Notes: a model not told the origin generated them from the letters alone. 64,000 nt of DNA from Steroidobacter agaridevorans (GCF_009932555.1 NZ_BLJO01000004.1:17052-81051), one strand, 5' to 3'; counted from the first letter of the stretch, positions 17,223 to 26,499 are shown. Translations and numbers: made by a program.

Positions 17223-17582
17223 TTATTTTTCGGGCGGCTTGTACACGTCGACAGACAAGGTGACGGTCCGGCCCTCGTTCACGTTGAGCGCGCCGACCCC
17301 GACCACCTTGCGCTCGACTTCCTCGCCGCGGTCATTGCGGACCGAAATGACGATCGAATATTCCCACGGCTCGCCTTCCGCCGGATGACGGAACCCGCCC
17401 TCGACCCGCAAGGCCGAGAAGGTGGCTTTCGCTCGCTGTTCCGCGACGGCCTTGGGATCGAAGCGCAGGTGGTGCTTGCACGCCGGGCAGATGCTCGCGC
17501 TTTCGAGAATGGTCGACTTGCAGTGCGGGCAGACGCGCGTCTTGCCATAGGCGGACGCGCGTCCCGAACCTATCGAAGCCAC
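17223..17582 (-). CDS. Zinc-ribbon protein, function unknown
   Basis: The protein has 119 residues. Two CPxC knuckles (CPHC and CPAC) near the N-terminus form a zinc ribbon at about 18-35. A C-terminal domain of alternating strands (YSIVISVRNDRGEEVERK and TVTLSVDVYKP) follows, possibly a small beta sandwich. It lies 5 bp after the bactofilin gene and 14 bp before the phosphatase gene, so it is probably co-transcribed with both. Coupling to bactofilin suggests a cell-shape or envelope role, by context only. Confidence 0.75.
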   Translation of the reverse strand: MASIGSGRASAYGKTRVCPHCKSTILESASICPACKHHLRFDPKAVAEQRAKATFSALRVEGGFRHPAEGEPWEYSIVISVRNDRGEEVERKVVGVGALNVNEGRTVTLSVDVYKPPEK

Positions 17583-17587
17583 GGCGG

Positions 17588-18058
17588 TTACTTACCGCCC
17601 TTCTCATCCCAGCCGAATTCGGCACGGCCGCGCATGCGAGAGCCCGCAGCGACGGTGAGCGAGCCAGCCTTCAGATCGCCGTTCAGCACGCCGGTCTGCA
17701 ACAGCTCGACGCGCGTGGCCGCATCGATGTTGCCTTCCAGCTCGCCGCCGACGACGACGGTGTTGGCGCGAACGCTGCCGGTGATCTTGGCGCCCTGCTC
17801 GATGGTCAGGTTGCCCTGCACGTGCACGTCGCCCTTGAAATTACCTGCAACGCGGACGTTGCCCGAGCCTTCGATCTTGCCTTCGATGGTCAGGCCGGCG
17901 GCCAGCACCGATTCCTTGTTATCCGCAGCAACGGCAGAGCGAGCCGCCGGCGCGGGGGTACGGGCTGTTTCGACACTCGCGACCGTGGCCACGGCTTTTT
18001 CCGGGGCGGGATCGGGGGTGTTCTGTTCCCTGCCGTACTGATCTTTCCACAACGCCAT
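17588..18058 (-). CDS. Bactofilin (polymer-forming cytoskeletal protein)
   Basis: The protein has 156 residues. A disordered Pro/Ala-rich N-terminus (about 1-45) precedes a right-handed beta-helix bactofilin core (about 50-140) with short repeats such as GLTIEGKIEGSGNVRVAGNF and GELEGNIDAATRVELL. Bactofilins polymerise without nucleotide and organise local cell-wall synthesis, polarity or stalks. It heads a three-gene minus-strand operon. No M23 peptidase, a common bactofilin partner, is adjacent; a zinc-ribbon protein and a phosphatase take that place. Confidence 0.92.
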   Translation of the reverse strand: MALWKDQYGREQNTPDPAPEKAVATVASVETARTPAPAARSAVAADNKESVLAAGLTIEGKIEGSGNVRVAGNFKGDVHVQGNLTIEQGAKITGSVRANTVVVGGELEGNIDAATRVELLQTGVLNGDLKAGSLTVAAGSRMRGRAEFGWDEKGGK

Positions 18059-18287
18059 ATCGGCACACTCCTCAAGTTGAACGAGCTGCGGTTAATTACA
18101 CAGCCAGCTAAAACGTGTCAAACATTCCGACATGAAGCGTCGCGGGCTGGAGACAGCATTGCGAGGCTGTTCGTTCCGCCGCGTCGTTCAGTTGCGGCTT
18201 TTGCGATGCAGGAATACGGATTGTGAATTTGCTCACTCGCGGGCCTATATTCGGACCGCACAACTCTAAGCCGGTGAGGATTTCTAC

Positions 18288-18767
18288 ATGATCAAGCTCA
18301 CGGTCAATGGCCAGCCACGCGATGTGGACGTGTCGGGGGATACACCACTGCTTTGGGTGCTTCGGGATTCGTTGGGGCTGACAGGCACCAAGTTCGGCTG
18401 CGGGATGTCGCTGTGCGGAGCCTGCACCGTTCATGTCGAGGGTGCGCCAACCCGCGCCTGTATCACGCCCGTCGAGAGTGTCGCGGGGAAGGCGATCACC
18501 ACGATCGAAGGTCTGTCTTCCGATCGCAGTCATCCGGTGCAGAAAGCCTGGATGGAAATCGATGTGCCTCAATGCGGGTACTGCCAGTCCGGACAGATCA
18601 TGTCGGCGGCGGCGCTGCTCGAGCAGAACCCGAAACCTTCCGATGCCGATATCGATGCGGCGATGAGCGGCAACATTTGCCGCTGCGGCACCTATCCGCG
18701 CATTCGCAAGGCGATTCATAAAGCCGCGGCGATAGCCGCGGGGCAAACCGGCAGGGAGGGCGGCTGA
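18288..18767 (+). CDS. iorA: (2Fe-2S) subunit of a molybdenum hydroxylase, isoquinoline 1-oxidoreductase alpha-like
   Basis: The protein has 159 residues and two 2Fe-2S domains. The plant-ferredoxin-type N-terminal cluster is held by Cys38, Cys43, Cys46 and Cys58 ([10 protein letters not shown]). The second, helical cluster is held by Cys96, Cys99, Cys131 and Cys133 (CGYC and CRC). It passes electrons from the molybdenum site of the following subunit. The stop (TGA at 18765-18767) is 1 bp before the next start, so the two subunits are tightly coupled. No FAD subunit is present, as expected for the IorAB type, which uses a periplasmic or membrane acceptor. Confidence 0.9.
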   Translation: MIKLTVNGQPRDVDVSGDTPLLWVLRDSLGLTGTKFGCGMSLCGACTVHVEGAPTRACITPVESVAGKAITTIEGLSSDRSHPVQKAWMEIDVPQCGYCQSGQIMSAAALLEQNPKPSDADIDAAMSGNICRCGTYPRIRKAIHKAAAIAAGQTGREGG

Positions 18768-18768
18768 C

Positions 18769-20925
18769 ATGGCAACCACACCTATCATCGCCTTGTCTCG
18801 TCGTGGCTTTCTCAAATCGAGCGCGACTGCCGCTGGCGGTCTGGTCATCGCTTGTTACTTGCCGGGCTGTAGCAAGCCGGAAGAAGTCGCGAGCCAGTCC
18901 GGTCCGGCGAAGATGGTCAAAGCCAATGCCTTCCTGCAGATCGGCACCGACGGCTCCATCACGATGTTTTGTGACAAATCGGAAATGGGCCAGGGCGTAT
19001 ACACCGCGCTGCCGACGCTGCTCGCCGAAGAGCTGGGCGTTGCGCCTACCGCTATCAAAGTTGAATTCGCACCGCCTGGAGACGAGTACGTGAACAAGCT
19101 GCTCGGCGCGCAAGCAACGGGCGGCAGCACGAGCGTTCGTGAAGCGTGGGACAAGATTCGAATGGCGGGCGCCGAAGCGCGCACTCGTTTGATTGCCGCC
19201 GCCGCTAAAGAGTGGGGCGCGCCACCGCAGTCATGCACGGTCGCCGATGGCTATGTGTTGTTTACCAGCCGTCGTGCTTCTTTCGGCGAGTTGGCCGAAG
19301 CTGCCGCTGCGATGCCGGCGCCGCAGGACGTTCAGGTCAAAGGGCGCAACGAGTTCAAATACGTCGGCAAAACCTTGCCCAGACTCGACACGCCATCGAA
19401 GGTGGATGGCAGCGCGCAGTTCGGCATCGACATGCGCTTGCCCGGCATGTTGTACGCAGCGCTCGCGCAGCCGCCGGAGCTGGGCGGCGCCGTGAAGAGC
19501 TTCAATGCCGACAAAGCCAAGGCAATGCCCGGCGTGCGCGAGGTGTTACAAACATCGTCAGGCGTGGCGGTGGTTGCCGACACTTGGTGGCAGGCGAAGA
19601 CCGCCCGCGATGCGTTGGATATTCAGTGGAGCCCGGGCCCAGCGGCGAAGCTCACCAATGCAGCCATCTACGCCGGATTGAAGAAGGCTTCGGGCGGCAA
19701 AGGCTTGGATGTTCGCAAGGAAGGCGATGTCGATGCGGGCTGGAAAGCGAACAGCCGGCGCGTCGAGGCGACCTACGAGCTTCCGATGCTCGCACATGCG
19801 ACGTTGGAGCCGCAGAACTGCACCGTCGAGTTCCGCGACGATGGCTGTCACGTGTACGCGCCCACTCAAGTGCAGCAGATGTCACAGGCTGTGGCGGCGA
19901 AAGCGGCTGGGCTGCCGCCGGAGAAAGTGTTCGTGCATACGACGTTCCTGGGCGGTGGCTTCGGTCGTCGACTGGATGTCGATTTCGTTCCTGCCGCGGT
20001 CGAATGCGCGAAGGCGATGAACAAGCCGGTCAAGCTGCTGTGGACGCGTGAAGACGATACGTCGCACGACAAATATCGTCCGCCCGCTCGCAACACGCTG
20101 TCGGCGGCGTTTGACGGCAATGGAAAGTTGAATACGGTGAAGGTGCACCTGGTCGCGCCATCCATAACTGCACGCTGGGCGCCAGGCGCTGTGCCGCAGG
20201 GAACGCCCGATCCATTCGCGATCGAGGCGGCTCACAACTTTCCGTACGAGGCGCCGAATCTGCACATCGATTATGTGCAGCACGAAGTCGGGCTGGATGT
20301 TGGCTACTGGCGTTCGGTGAGCCATGCGCTCAACTGTTTCACCATCGAAAGCTTCATGGACGAGTTGGCCGCCGAAGCACAGATGGATCCCGTTGAGTTC
20401 CGTCGTTCCTTGCTGACCAAGCAGCCGCGCTGGCTGTCGGTGCTCGACGCCGCGGCGAGCAAGGCGAAGTGGGGCAGTCCGCCGGCGGGACGTCATCAAG
20501 GCGTGGCTCTGATGTCGGGCTACGATTCCTATCTGGCTCAGGTCGCGGAGATTTCGCTCGAAGGCGACAAGCTCAAGGTCCATCGCATCGTCTGCGCCGT
20601 CGACTGCGGCCAGATGGTGAACCCCGGCATCGTTCAGGCCCAGGCCGAAGGCGGCATCATCTTCGGTTTGACCGCGGCGCTGTTCAGCGAGATCAACGTG
20701 ACGAACGGCAAGGTCCAGGAACAGAACTTCGATACGTATCGACTGCTGCGGATGAACGAGGCGCCGGTCATCGAGGTTCACTTGCTGAACAGCGACGAGA
20801 AACCCGGCGGTATGGGCGAGCCTACCGTCGCGCTGGTAGCGCCGGCCGTTTGTAACGCGATCTACGCGGCGACCAGGAAGCGGCTCAGGAAGTTGCCGAT
20901 CGTAAAGCAGGGATTTGTGGTGTGA
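18769..20925 (+). CDS. iorB: Molybdopterin-binding subunit of an IorB-like aldehyde/heterocycle hydroxylase
   Basis: The protein has 718 residues with a Tat signal (SRRGFLKSS, residues 10-18), so the folded cofactor-loaded complex is exported. LPGC (Cys34) after the hydrophobic stretch could also be an atypical lipobox. The xanthine-dehydrogenase-family molybdopterin segments include GGGFGRRLDVDF, and the catalytic Glu lies in GGMGEP near the C-terminus. The subunit hydroxylates an N-heterocycle or aldehyde using water. It has the duplicated substrate/cofactor domains typical of IorB. Its stop lies 4 bp before the stop of the convergent ybdD gene. The physiological substrate is unknown. Confidence 0.9.
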   Translation: MATTPIIALSRRGFLKSSATAAGGLVIACYLPGCSKPEEVASQSGPAKMVKANAFLQIGTDGSITMFCDKSEMGQGVYTALPTLLAEELGVAPTAIKVEFAPPGDEYVNKLLGAQATGGSTSVREAWDKIRMAGAEARTRLIAAAAKEWGAPPQSCTVADGYVLFTSRRASFGELAEAAAAMPAPQDVQVKGRNEFKYVGKTLPRLDTPSKVDGSAQFGIDMRLPGMLYAALAQPPELGGAVKSFNADKAKAMPGVREVLQTSSGVAVVADTWWQAKTARDALDIQWSPGPAAKLTNAAIYAGLKKASGGKGLDVRKEGDVDAGWKANSRRVEATYELPMLAHATLEPQNCTVEFRDDGCHVYAPTQVQQMSQAVAAKAAGLPPEKVFVHTTFLGGGFGRRLDVDFVPAAVECAKAMNKPVKLLWTREDDTSHDKYRPPARNTLSAAFDGNGKLNTVKVHLVAPSITARWAPGAVPQGTPDPFAIEAAHNFPYEAPNLHIDYVQHEVGLDVGYWRSVSHALNCFTIESFMDELAAEAQMDPVEFRRSLLTKQPRWLSVLDAAASKAKWGSPPAGRHQGVALMSGYDSYLAQVAEISLEGDKLKVHRIVCAVDCGQMVNPGIVQAQAEGGIIFGLTAALFSEINVTNGKVQEQNFDTYRLLRMNEAPVIEVHLLNSDEKPGGMGEPTVALVAPAVCNAIYAATRKRLRKLPIVKQGFVV

Positions 20926-20929
20926 GGAA

Positions 20930-21124
20930 TCAGCAGCAGCGCGAGACCCCGGTCCATTTGCTCTGCTGCTGTTTGAGATAGAAGGCGCGCCGGCTCATCG
21001 GGGGAGAGCCGGCATGCGCGTGAGCATGATGCGCCAGATATTTGTCGTAGGCGTCATCGGTGGCGAGCGACCGAATCATGCTCCAGGCGAGGCCCAGGAA
21101 TGATGTCAGTCGTTGCATGCTCAT
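20930..21124 (-). CDS. ybdD: YbdD/YjiX family small protein
   Basis: The protein has 64 residues with the family core DDAYDKYLAHHAHAHAG and MSRRAFYLKQQQSKW. The ATGA at 21121-21124 overlaps the cstA stop, and this gene pair is conserved across proteobacteria, where YbdD-type proteins are needed with CstA/BtsT for peptide or pyruvate uptake. It is a small cytoplasmic protein. The Cys pair at the extreme C-terminus is unusual but uninterpreted. Confidence 0.9.
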   Translation of the reverse strand: MSMQRLTSFLGLAWSMIRSLATDDAYDKYLAHHAHAHAGSPPMSRRAFYLKQQQSKWTGVSRCC

Positions 21125-23184
21125 GCCGCTTCCGCCCCGAGTTTGATGCTGCTGATATGGACATGCGGCGCTTCCGAGTTCGGAGGCACCGGCTGGCCAC
21201 GGATGGCGCGCAGGCTAACACGCACCATGTCGGCGATGACAACCCAGAGAATTGCCGACAACAGCACCGCGAGTACGGCGTCGAGGCGCTGGTTGAAGAT
21301 CAATTGCGGGGCGACCGCGGCTTGTTCAGGTGACATCGCGCCGGAGGCCAGCTTGGCCGCCATCTGGTTCGCCGCCGACAGAAAGCCGATGCGCGGATCG
21401 TCGGAAACTACTTTCTCCCAAGTGGCCGAAGTCGTGATGATCGCGAGCCACGCCAGCGGCACGCCGGTGACCCAGCTATAGCGCAGCTTGCCTTGCTTGA
21501 TCAGGATGCCGGTCGCCACGCTCAGTGCGATGCCGGCCAGCAGCTGATTGGCGATGCCGAACAACGGCCACAGAATGTTGATGCCGCCGTTCGGATCGAC
21601 CACGCCGATGTACAGGAAGTAACCCCAGCCGGCCACCACCAGGCCGCTCGAGATCAGCACCGACGGGTACCACGAAGTCTCGCCCATCGGCTTCCATACA
21701 TGGCCCAGCGCATCCTGCAGCATGAAGCGGCCGACGCGCGTGCCGGCGTCGAGCGTGGTCAGGATGAACACCGCCTCGAACATGATGGCGAAGTGGTACC
21801 AGATGGCCAGCATGCTCTCGCCGAACGCACTCGAGAAAATACTTGCCATGCCGACCGCCAGCGACGGCGCGCCGCCGGTACGCGCGAACAGCGTCGACTC
21901 GCCCATTTCCTTGGCAAGGAACGCCATCTGATCGACGGTCACCGGAAAGCCCCAGCTCGAAATGGTGGTGACGGCCGCCTCGGCAGTCGCGCCGACGATG
22001 CCGGGCGCGCTATTGATCGCGAAATACACGCCCGGCTCGAGCAGCGTTGCGGCGATCATCGCCATCACCGCCACGACCGATTCCAGCATCATGCTGCCGT
22101 AGCCGATCAGGCGCACATCGCTCTCGTTGCCGATGAGCTTCGGCGTCGTGCCGCTCGAGACCAGCGCGTGGAACCCCGAAATTGCTCCACAGGCAATGGT
22201 GATGAACACGAACGGGAATAGCGCGCCACCGAAGATCGGGCCGCTGCCGTCGATGAACTGCGTCACCGCCGGCATGTGGATCTCGGGCCGCATCAGGATG
22301 ACGGCCACGATCAGCAGCAGGACGGTGCCGAGCTTGAGGAAGGTCGACAGATAATCGCGCGGCGCGAGCAGCAGCCACACCGGCAGCACGGCCGCGATGA
22401 ATCCATAGCCGATCACGAACCAGGCGAGCGGCTTGCCCTGCAGGTTGAACAGCTCGCGCAGCGCCGGATGCGAATCGACCCAGCCACCGCCGACCACCGC
22501 GAACAGCAATAGCGCGAGACCGATCAGCGATCCTTCCAGCACGCGACCCGGCCGGATATTGCGCAGATACAGACCGACCAGCACCGCGATCGGGATGGTG
22601 GCGAACACGGTGGAAGTGGCCCACGGGCTGTGCTTCATCGCATTGACCACGACCAGGCCGAGCACCGCGATCAGGATGATCATGATGGTCAGCGTGCCGA
22701 GCATGGCCGCGAATCCGCCGACCGGGCCGAGCTCGTCACGCGCCATCTGGCCGAGGCTGCGGCCATTGCGTCGAGTGGACAGGAACAGGATGGTCATGTC
22801 CTGAACGCAGCCGCCGAGCACGCCGCCGACCAGGATCCACAAGGTGCCGGGCAGGTAGCCGAACTGGGCCGCGAGCGTCGGACCGATCAAGGGGCCGGGG
22901 CCGGCGATCGCGGCGAAGTGATGGCCGAACACGATCCAGCGATGCGTCGGCATGAAGTCGCGGCCGTTGTTCAGCCGCAGTGCCGGCGTCGCGCGCGTCG
23001 GGTCGACGCTCAATACCTTGGCGGCCACCCACGCACTGTAAAAACGATAGCCGAGGCTGTAGATGCAGAGCGCGGCCACCACGATCCACATGGCATTGAT
23101 GGTCTCGCCGCGATGGAGCGCGACGCCGCCGACCGCGAAGGCGCCGACCAGCGCCACCAGAGTCCAGAACGCTTTTCGTATCAT
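21121..23184 (-). CDS. cstA: CstA carbon starvation / peptide or pyruvate transporter
   Basis: The protein has 687 residues with many (about 16-18) membrane helices. CstA family blocks are visible: NNGRDFMPTHRWIVFGHHFAAIAGPGPLIGP and GALFPFVFITIACGAISGFHALVSSGTTPK. The ATG at 23184 is the first residue that gives a normal N-terminal helix (MIRKAFWTLVALVGAFAVGG); the frame is open further upstream without a start signal. CstA proteins import peptides or pyruvate during carbon starvation. The gene overlaps ybdD by 4 bp and lies 85 bp after the Tat-phosphatase gene. Confidence 0.93.
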   Translation of the reverse strand: MIRKAFWTLVALVGAFAVGGVALHRGETINAMWIVVAALCIYSLGYRFYSAWVAAKVLSVDPTRATPALRLNNGRDFMPTHRWIVFGHHFAAIAGPGPLIGPTLAAQFGYLPGTLWILVGGVLGGCVQDMTILFLSTRRNGRSLGQMARDELGPVGGFAAMLGTLTIMIILIAVLGLVVVNAMKHSPWATSTVFATIPIAVLVGLYLRNIRPGRVLEGSLIGLALLLFAVVGGGWVDSHPALRELFNLQGKPLAWFVIGYGFIAAVLPVWLLLAPRDYLSTFLKLGTVLLLIVAVILMRPEIHMPAVTQFIDGSGPIFGGALFPFVFITIACGAISGFHALVSSGTTPKLIGNESDVRLIGYGSMMLESVVAVMAMIAATLLEPGVYFAINSAPGIVGATAEAAVTTISSWGFPVTVDQMAFLAKEMGESTLFARTGGAPSLAVGMASIFSSAFGESMLAIWYHFAIMFEAVFILTTLDAGTRVGRFMLQDALGHVWKPMGETSWYPSVLISSGLVVAGWGYFLYIGVVDPNGGINILWPLFGIANQLLAGIALSVATGILIKQGKLRYSWVTGVPLAWLAIITTSATWEKVVSDDPRIGFLSAANQMAAKLASGAMSPEQAAVAPQLIFNQRLDAVLAVLLSAILWVVIADMVRVSLRAIRGQPVPPNSEAPHVHISSIKLGAEAA

Positions 23185-23269
23185 TTTATTCCGCCGGGTC
23201 CCTGCGCCGCCTGATGCGGGCCGCATGGTAGCGCCGGTCAGCCCCCAATCGAAGTTAAGAGTTGCAGGG

Positions 23270-23995
23270 CTATTCGCCGAATTGGCTCGCGGCGAGGCCG
23301 GCCCAGTCGGTGCAGAACAGCCGGCCGTCGCGCAGCTCGGTCTTGATGATGCCGGTGTTCGGCAGCGGATGGCGCAGGGCGAAATCGGCCGGCACATTGC
23401 TGGCCAGCACCGGCACCATGAAGCCCAGGGTCGCGCTGTGCGCGACGATCACGACGATGCCGGAGTCCAGCGCGTGACGGTTCATTACTTCCCGCACAAA
23501 CGGCAGGAAGCGGCGCTGCACGTCGGCGAAGCTTTCGCCGGCGCCGTTGCGCGCGTCGAGGTCTTTTTCGATTAACCACTTACGCGTCAGCTCGCCGTAG
23601 ACCGCGCGGATGTCCTGCGTGGACTCGGGTGTCATGCCGAAGTCGATTTCGACCGCTTCGGGCGCGAGCGACAGCGTGAGGGTGTGATCGAACGCCACTG
23701 CATCCGCTGTCTGAATGGCGCGCAGATGGGTGCTGCTATAGATCTTGGTGATGGGCGCGCCGCTCAGCGATTCAGCCAGCGCGCGCGCCTGTTCCACGCC
23801 CTTCCGCGTCAATGGATAACTCACCCCGCCGTCAGGCACGGTGCGCGGATTGCCGGGAACATTGATCTCGCTCTCGCCATGGCGGACGAACCAGATCTGC
23901 AATGGTGTATCGGCCGTCGACGGCAGCGAAGCGGCGAGCGCCACCGCGCCGACGAGGCCCACGAATGCACGACGATTGAGCCGCGTGGTGATCAT
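23270..23995 (-). CDS. Exported histidine phosphatase family protein (Tat signal)
   Basis: The protein has 241 residues. The N-terminus LNRRAFVGLVGAVALAAS is a twin-arginine signal, so the enzyme acts in the periplasm. VRHGESE contains the catalytic His of the histidine phosphatase fold; STHLRAIQTADAV and VAHSATLGFM give the second Arg and second His. Such exported members include phytase-like and sugar or glucose-1-phosphatases. It is upstream of cstA on the same strand. The substrate is unknown. Confidence 0.82.
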   Translation of the reverse strand: MITTRLNRRAFVGLVGAVALAASLPSTADTPLQIWFVRHGESEINVPGNPRTVPDGGVSYPLTRKGVEQARALAESLSGAPITKIYSSTHLRAIQTADAVAFDHTLTLSLAPEAVEIDFGMTPESTQDIRAVYGELTRKWLIEKDLDARNGAGESFADVQRRFLPFVREVMNRHALDSGIVVIVAHSATLGFMVPVLASNVPADFALRHPLPNTGIIKTELRDGRLFCTDWAGLAASQFGE

Positions 23996-24190
23996 GCGAT
24001 CCGGTGTATTGCTGCGATGAGGGTGGCAAGTCTGGCGTGCTGTTGTACCTCATCGCCATTTTTTGGCAAGTCTGCGTACGCCTCGCGTGCGCATCGCATG
24101 TAGCAAACGTGCAATGTGAGATCGTCGATCGAGTGTTGACTACTTTTGAGCCAACGAGCGGAGTATGCTCAGCCGCCAACGAAACGTCTC

Positions 24191-24218
24191 TTGACTCGAC
24201 CGCTTGATTACCTAACAA
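24191..24218 (+). promoter_or_regulatory. Possible sigma-70 promoter for the VOC/H1-tail gene
   Basis: TTGACT (24191-24196) and TAACAA (24213-24218) are 16 bp apart. The -35 matches well and the -10 matches poorly. A good ribosome binding site, GAGGGA (24227-24232), precedes the ATG at 24240. Confidence 0.35.
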
Positions 24219-24239
24219 AGTTCATCGAGGGAAATCGCG

Positions 24240-25481
24240 ATGGCAGATCAGAGTGTCCGTGGACGATTCGTCTGGCATGAGCTGGTGACGCCGGACGCCA
24301 ATGCCGCCCATGCGTTCTATGGGAAGGCGATCGGCTGGAAGCCCCAGCCCTGGGAAGAGGATGCTTCTTACGTAATGTTCGCCGCGCAGCGCGGTCCGAT
24401 CGGCGCCACCGTCGCAGGCAACGGATCCGCTCCGCACTGGCTGCCGTATATCGGCACCGGCGATATCGACGCGACCATCGAGCTGGCCAGGCAAAAGGGC
24501 GGCTCGGTCTTGAAGGATGTAGACACGCTGTCCAGCGGCAGCCGCCACGCGGTGCTGCAAGATCCCTATGGCGCGAAGTTCGGTGTGTATGAATCCGCCG
24601 AAGACTACGGCAAGATCACGCCACCGCAGCCGGGCGAGCATTCCTGGCACGAGCTGATCAGCACCGACCACGAGGGCGCGTTCGACTTCTACTCCGCCTT
24701 GTTCGGCTGGGAGAACATGGTCGAGCACGACATGGGGCCGATGGGCAAGTATCTGATCTACGGCGTCGGCGACGTGCCGTTCGGCGGCATGATGACCCTG
24801 AAGACCGGGCCGAGCCCGAACTGGTTGAGCTATGTGCACGTCAAGGACGTGAACCAGACCGCCAAGAAAGTGAAGTCTGCCGGCGGCCAGGTGATCAATG
24901 GCCCGATGGAAGTGCCGGGTGGCGATTGGATCGTACAAGCGATCGACCCGCAGGGCGCGATGTTCGCGGCCCATGCCACGGCGGCGAACATGAAGAAATC
25001 AGAAAAGAAGGAGAAGAAGGTGAAGCCTGAACAGTTGAAACTCGATACCGAGACGCCGCCGTCGGCCGTGCAGGATCCGGAAACGCCGGCTGAAGAGCAG
25101 GCGCCGCCGGTCGAAACACCGCCCGCCGCTCCGGCAGAGAAGCCCGCCAGGAAGCGCGCGCCTGCGAAGAAGGCTCCGCCGAAGGAAGCTCCGCCCGCGG
25201 AGGCCCCGGCTGAGGAAGCGCCCGCCAAGCAGGCGCCCGCGAAGAAGAAGTCTCCGGCGAAGAAGGCGCCTGCCAAGAAGAAGGCACCCGCCAAGAAAGC
25301 GCCGGGCAAGGCACCCAAGAAGGGTGGCAAGAAGAAGTCGAGTAAGAAGTCGGCGGGGAAAACCGCCGGCAGCAAGAAGACCGCAGCCAAGAAAGCCAGC
25401 AAGAAAAAGGCTGCGGCCAAGAGCAAGACGCGCTCAGGGGGAAAGAAGAAGGCGGCGAAAAAGCCGCGTAAGGGGAAGTGA
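24240..25481 (+). CDS. Double VOC (glyoxalase-fold) protein with histone H1/AlgP-like C-terminal tail
   Basis: The protein has 413 residues. Residues about 7-120 and 133-247 are two tandem VOC domains, each opening with a WHEL motif (residues 12-15 and 136-139) that supplies a possible metal-binding His and Glu. Residues about 250-413 are low complexity: a Pro/Glu/Ala linker (262-330), then a Lys/Ala/Pro-rich tail of AKK and PAKK repeats (331-413) like eukaryotic histone H1 or bacterial AlgP. The tail should bind DNA or RNA non-specifically. The start is set by GAGGGA 8 bp upstream. The VOC part could sense or convert a small ligand; joining it to a nucleoid-type tail is unusual. It is followed by a 13-bp-arm hairpin. 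Confidence 0.88.
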   Translation: MADQSVRGRFVWHELVTPDANAAHAFYGKAIGWKPQPWEEDASYVMFAAQRGPIGATVAGNGSAPHWLPYIGTGDIDATIELARQKGGSVLKDVDTLSSGSRHAVLQDPYGAKFGVYESAEDYGKITPPQPGEHSWHELISTDHEGAFDFYSALFGWENMVEHDMGPMGKYLIYGVGDVPFGGMMTLKTGPSPNWLSYVHVKDVNQTAKKVKSAGGQVINGPMEVPGGDWIVQAIDPQGAMFAAHATAANMKKSEKKEKKVKPEQLKLDTETPPSAVQDPETPAEEQAPPVETPPAAPAEKPARKRAPAKKAPPKEAPPAEAPAEEAPAKQAPAKKKSPAKKAPAKKKAPAKKAPGKAPKKGGKKKSSKKSAGKTAGSKKTAAKKASKKKAAAKSKTRSGGKKKAAKKPRKGK

Positions 25482-25530
25482 TCAAACACTCCCAGGGAAG
25501 GGACTAGTAATTAGCCTTAGCGATTAGCGC

Positions 25531-25559
25531 CGGGGTCGTCGAAGGATTCGACGACCCCG
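25531..25559. terminator. Bidirectional hairpin between convergent genes
   Basis: Thirteen-base arms (25531-25543 and 25547-25559) are perfectly complementary around a GGA loop. The hairpin lies between the stops of the VOC/H1 gene and the convergent FAH gene. There is no clear U-tract on either strand. Confidence 0.6.
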
Positions 25560-25563
25560 ACTT

Positions 25564-26391
25564 CTATCTGACTTCCACCCGCATCGAGCCGATGCCGCCG
25601 ATGCCGGCGTCGACGATGTCGCCCGACACCACCGGCCCCACGCCCGGCGGCGTGCCCGTGAGAATGATGTCGCCCGGATACAGCGTGAAAAATGACGACG
25701 CATATTCGATCAGGCGCGGCACGTCGTTCAGCAGATTGCGAGTGTTGCCGCGCTGACGCGGCTGACGATTCACCTGCAGCCACAGGCCGAGTGCTCCCGG
25801 GTCTGCAATCTCATCGCGCGTAATCAGCCACGGGCCGAGGACGGTATGGCCGTCCGGCGACTTGCGCAGGCTGCGCTCTTCCGTGCCTTTGACCGTCATG
25901 TCCAGCGCGACCGTATAGCCGATCACATGATCCATGGCGCGCTCACGACCGACGTTGCGACACCAGGAGCCAATGACGACCGCCAGCTCCACTTCGTGAT
26001 CGTGTTGCCGGCCCGGCAGGGTGAGCTCGATGCCGTCGGACGGACCGGCGACCGAGGTGCTCGCCTTCAGGAACAGGCCGTCGCGGTCCAGCGTGCTCAC
26101 CGGATAGTCCGCGTCGTCGGCGGGCTCGTGATAGTTCTTCAGCGCGCCCAGAATTTTGCTGGGATTGGCGATCGGGCTTTTCAGCGCGCAGTCCGCCAGA
26201 TGGCGGGGCACGCCGGACAAGGCCATCGAGTCGATCAGGCCGCGCAGCCGGTCGAAGTTCGCGATCAGCAGGTCCCCCGGGTCGAGCGGCCAGCGCGCGG
26301 CGGGGATGGAGTCCAGGACGGTGGTCACATCGACGACCATGTCGCCGCGAAGCACACCTACTCTGTCGGTATCGAATCTACATAGACGCAT
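25564..26391 (-). CDS. Fumarylacetoacetate hydrolase family protein
   Basis: The protein has 275 residues starting MRLCRFDTDRVGV. The N-terminal lid domain is followed by the FAH catalytic core, with the metal-binding acidic residues in HDHEVELAVVIG, then LDMTVKGTEERSLRKSPDGHTVLGPW and the C-terminal GDIILTGTPPGVGPV. The family cleaves C-C bonds or decarboxylates beta-diketo acids using Mg2+ (for example 2-oxo-hept-4-ene-1,7-dioate or acylpyruvates). The upstream in-frame Met at 26439 adds 16 non-family residues and was not used. Neighbours do not reveal the pathway. Confidence 0.9.
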   Translation of the reverse strand: MRLCRFDTDRVGVLRGDMVVDVTTVLDSIPAARWPLDPGDLLIANFDRLRGLIDSMALSGVPRHLADCALKSPIANPSKILGALKNYHEPADDADYPVSTLDRDGLFLKASTSVAGPSDGIELTLPGRQHDHEVELAVVIGSWCRNVGRERAMDHVIGYTVALDMTVKGTEERSLRKSPDGHTVLGPWLITRDEIADPGALGLWLQVNRQPRQRGNTRNLLNDVPRLIEYASSFFTLYPGDIILTGTPPGVGPVVSGDIVDAGIGGIGSMRVEVR

Positions 26392-26499
26392 GCGGCCGGC
26401 AGCTTCCCCTACGGCGTCCGGCCGTGCAAGAGCCGGCACATTCGTGTAGAAAGACCGCCTCGCTCAATGTGGCGCGCCAAGCGCGGTAGTTACATAAAG

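Noticed and set aside
24136..24169. TTGACT and TATGCT as a promoter pair upstream of the VOC/H1 gene
   Set aside because: Spacing is 22 bp, outside the usual 16-18; the TTGACT at 24191 fits better.
25250..25460. Repeated AAGAAG/GCC units resembling a short tandem or CRISPR-like array
   Set aside because: The units are coding, have irregular length and no spacers; they encode PAKK/AKK repeats.
24830..25489. Hydrophobic Phe/Leu-rich minus-strand open frame that looks like a membrane protein
   Set aside because: It is the exact complement of the Lys-rich AAG/GCC repeats in the H1-like tail, which reads as Phe/Leu/Ala on the other strand.
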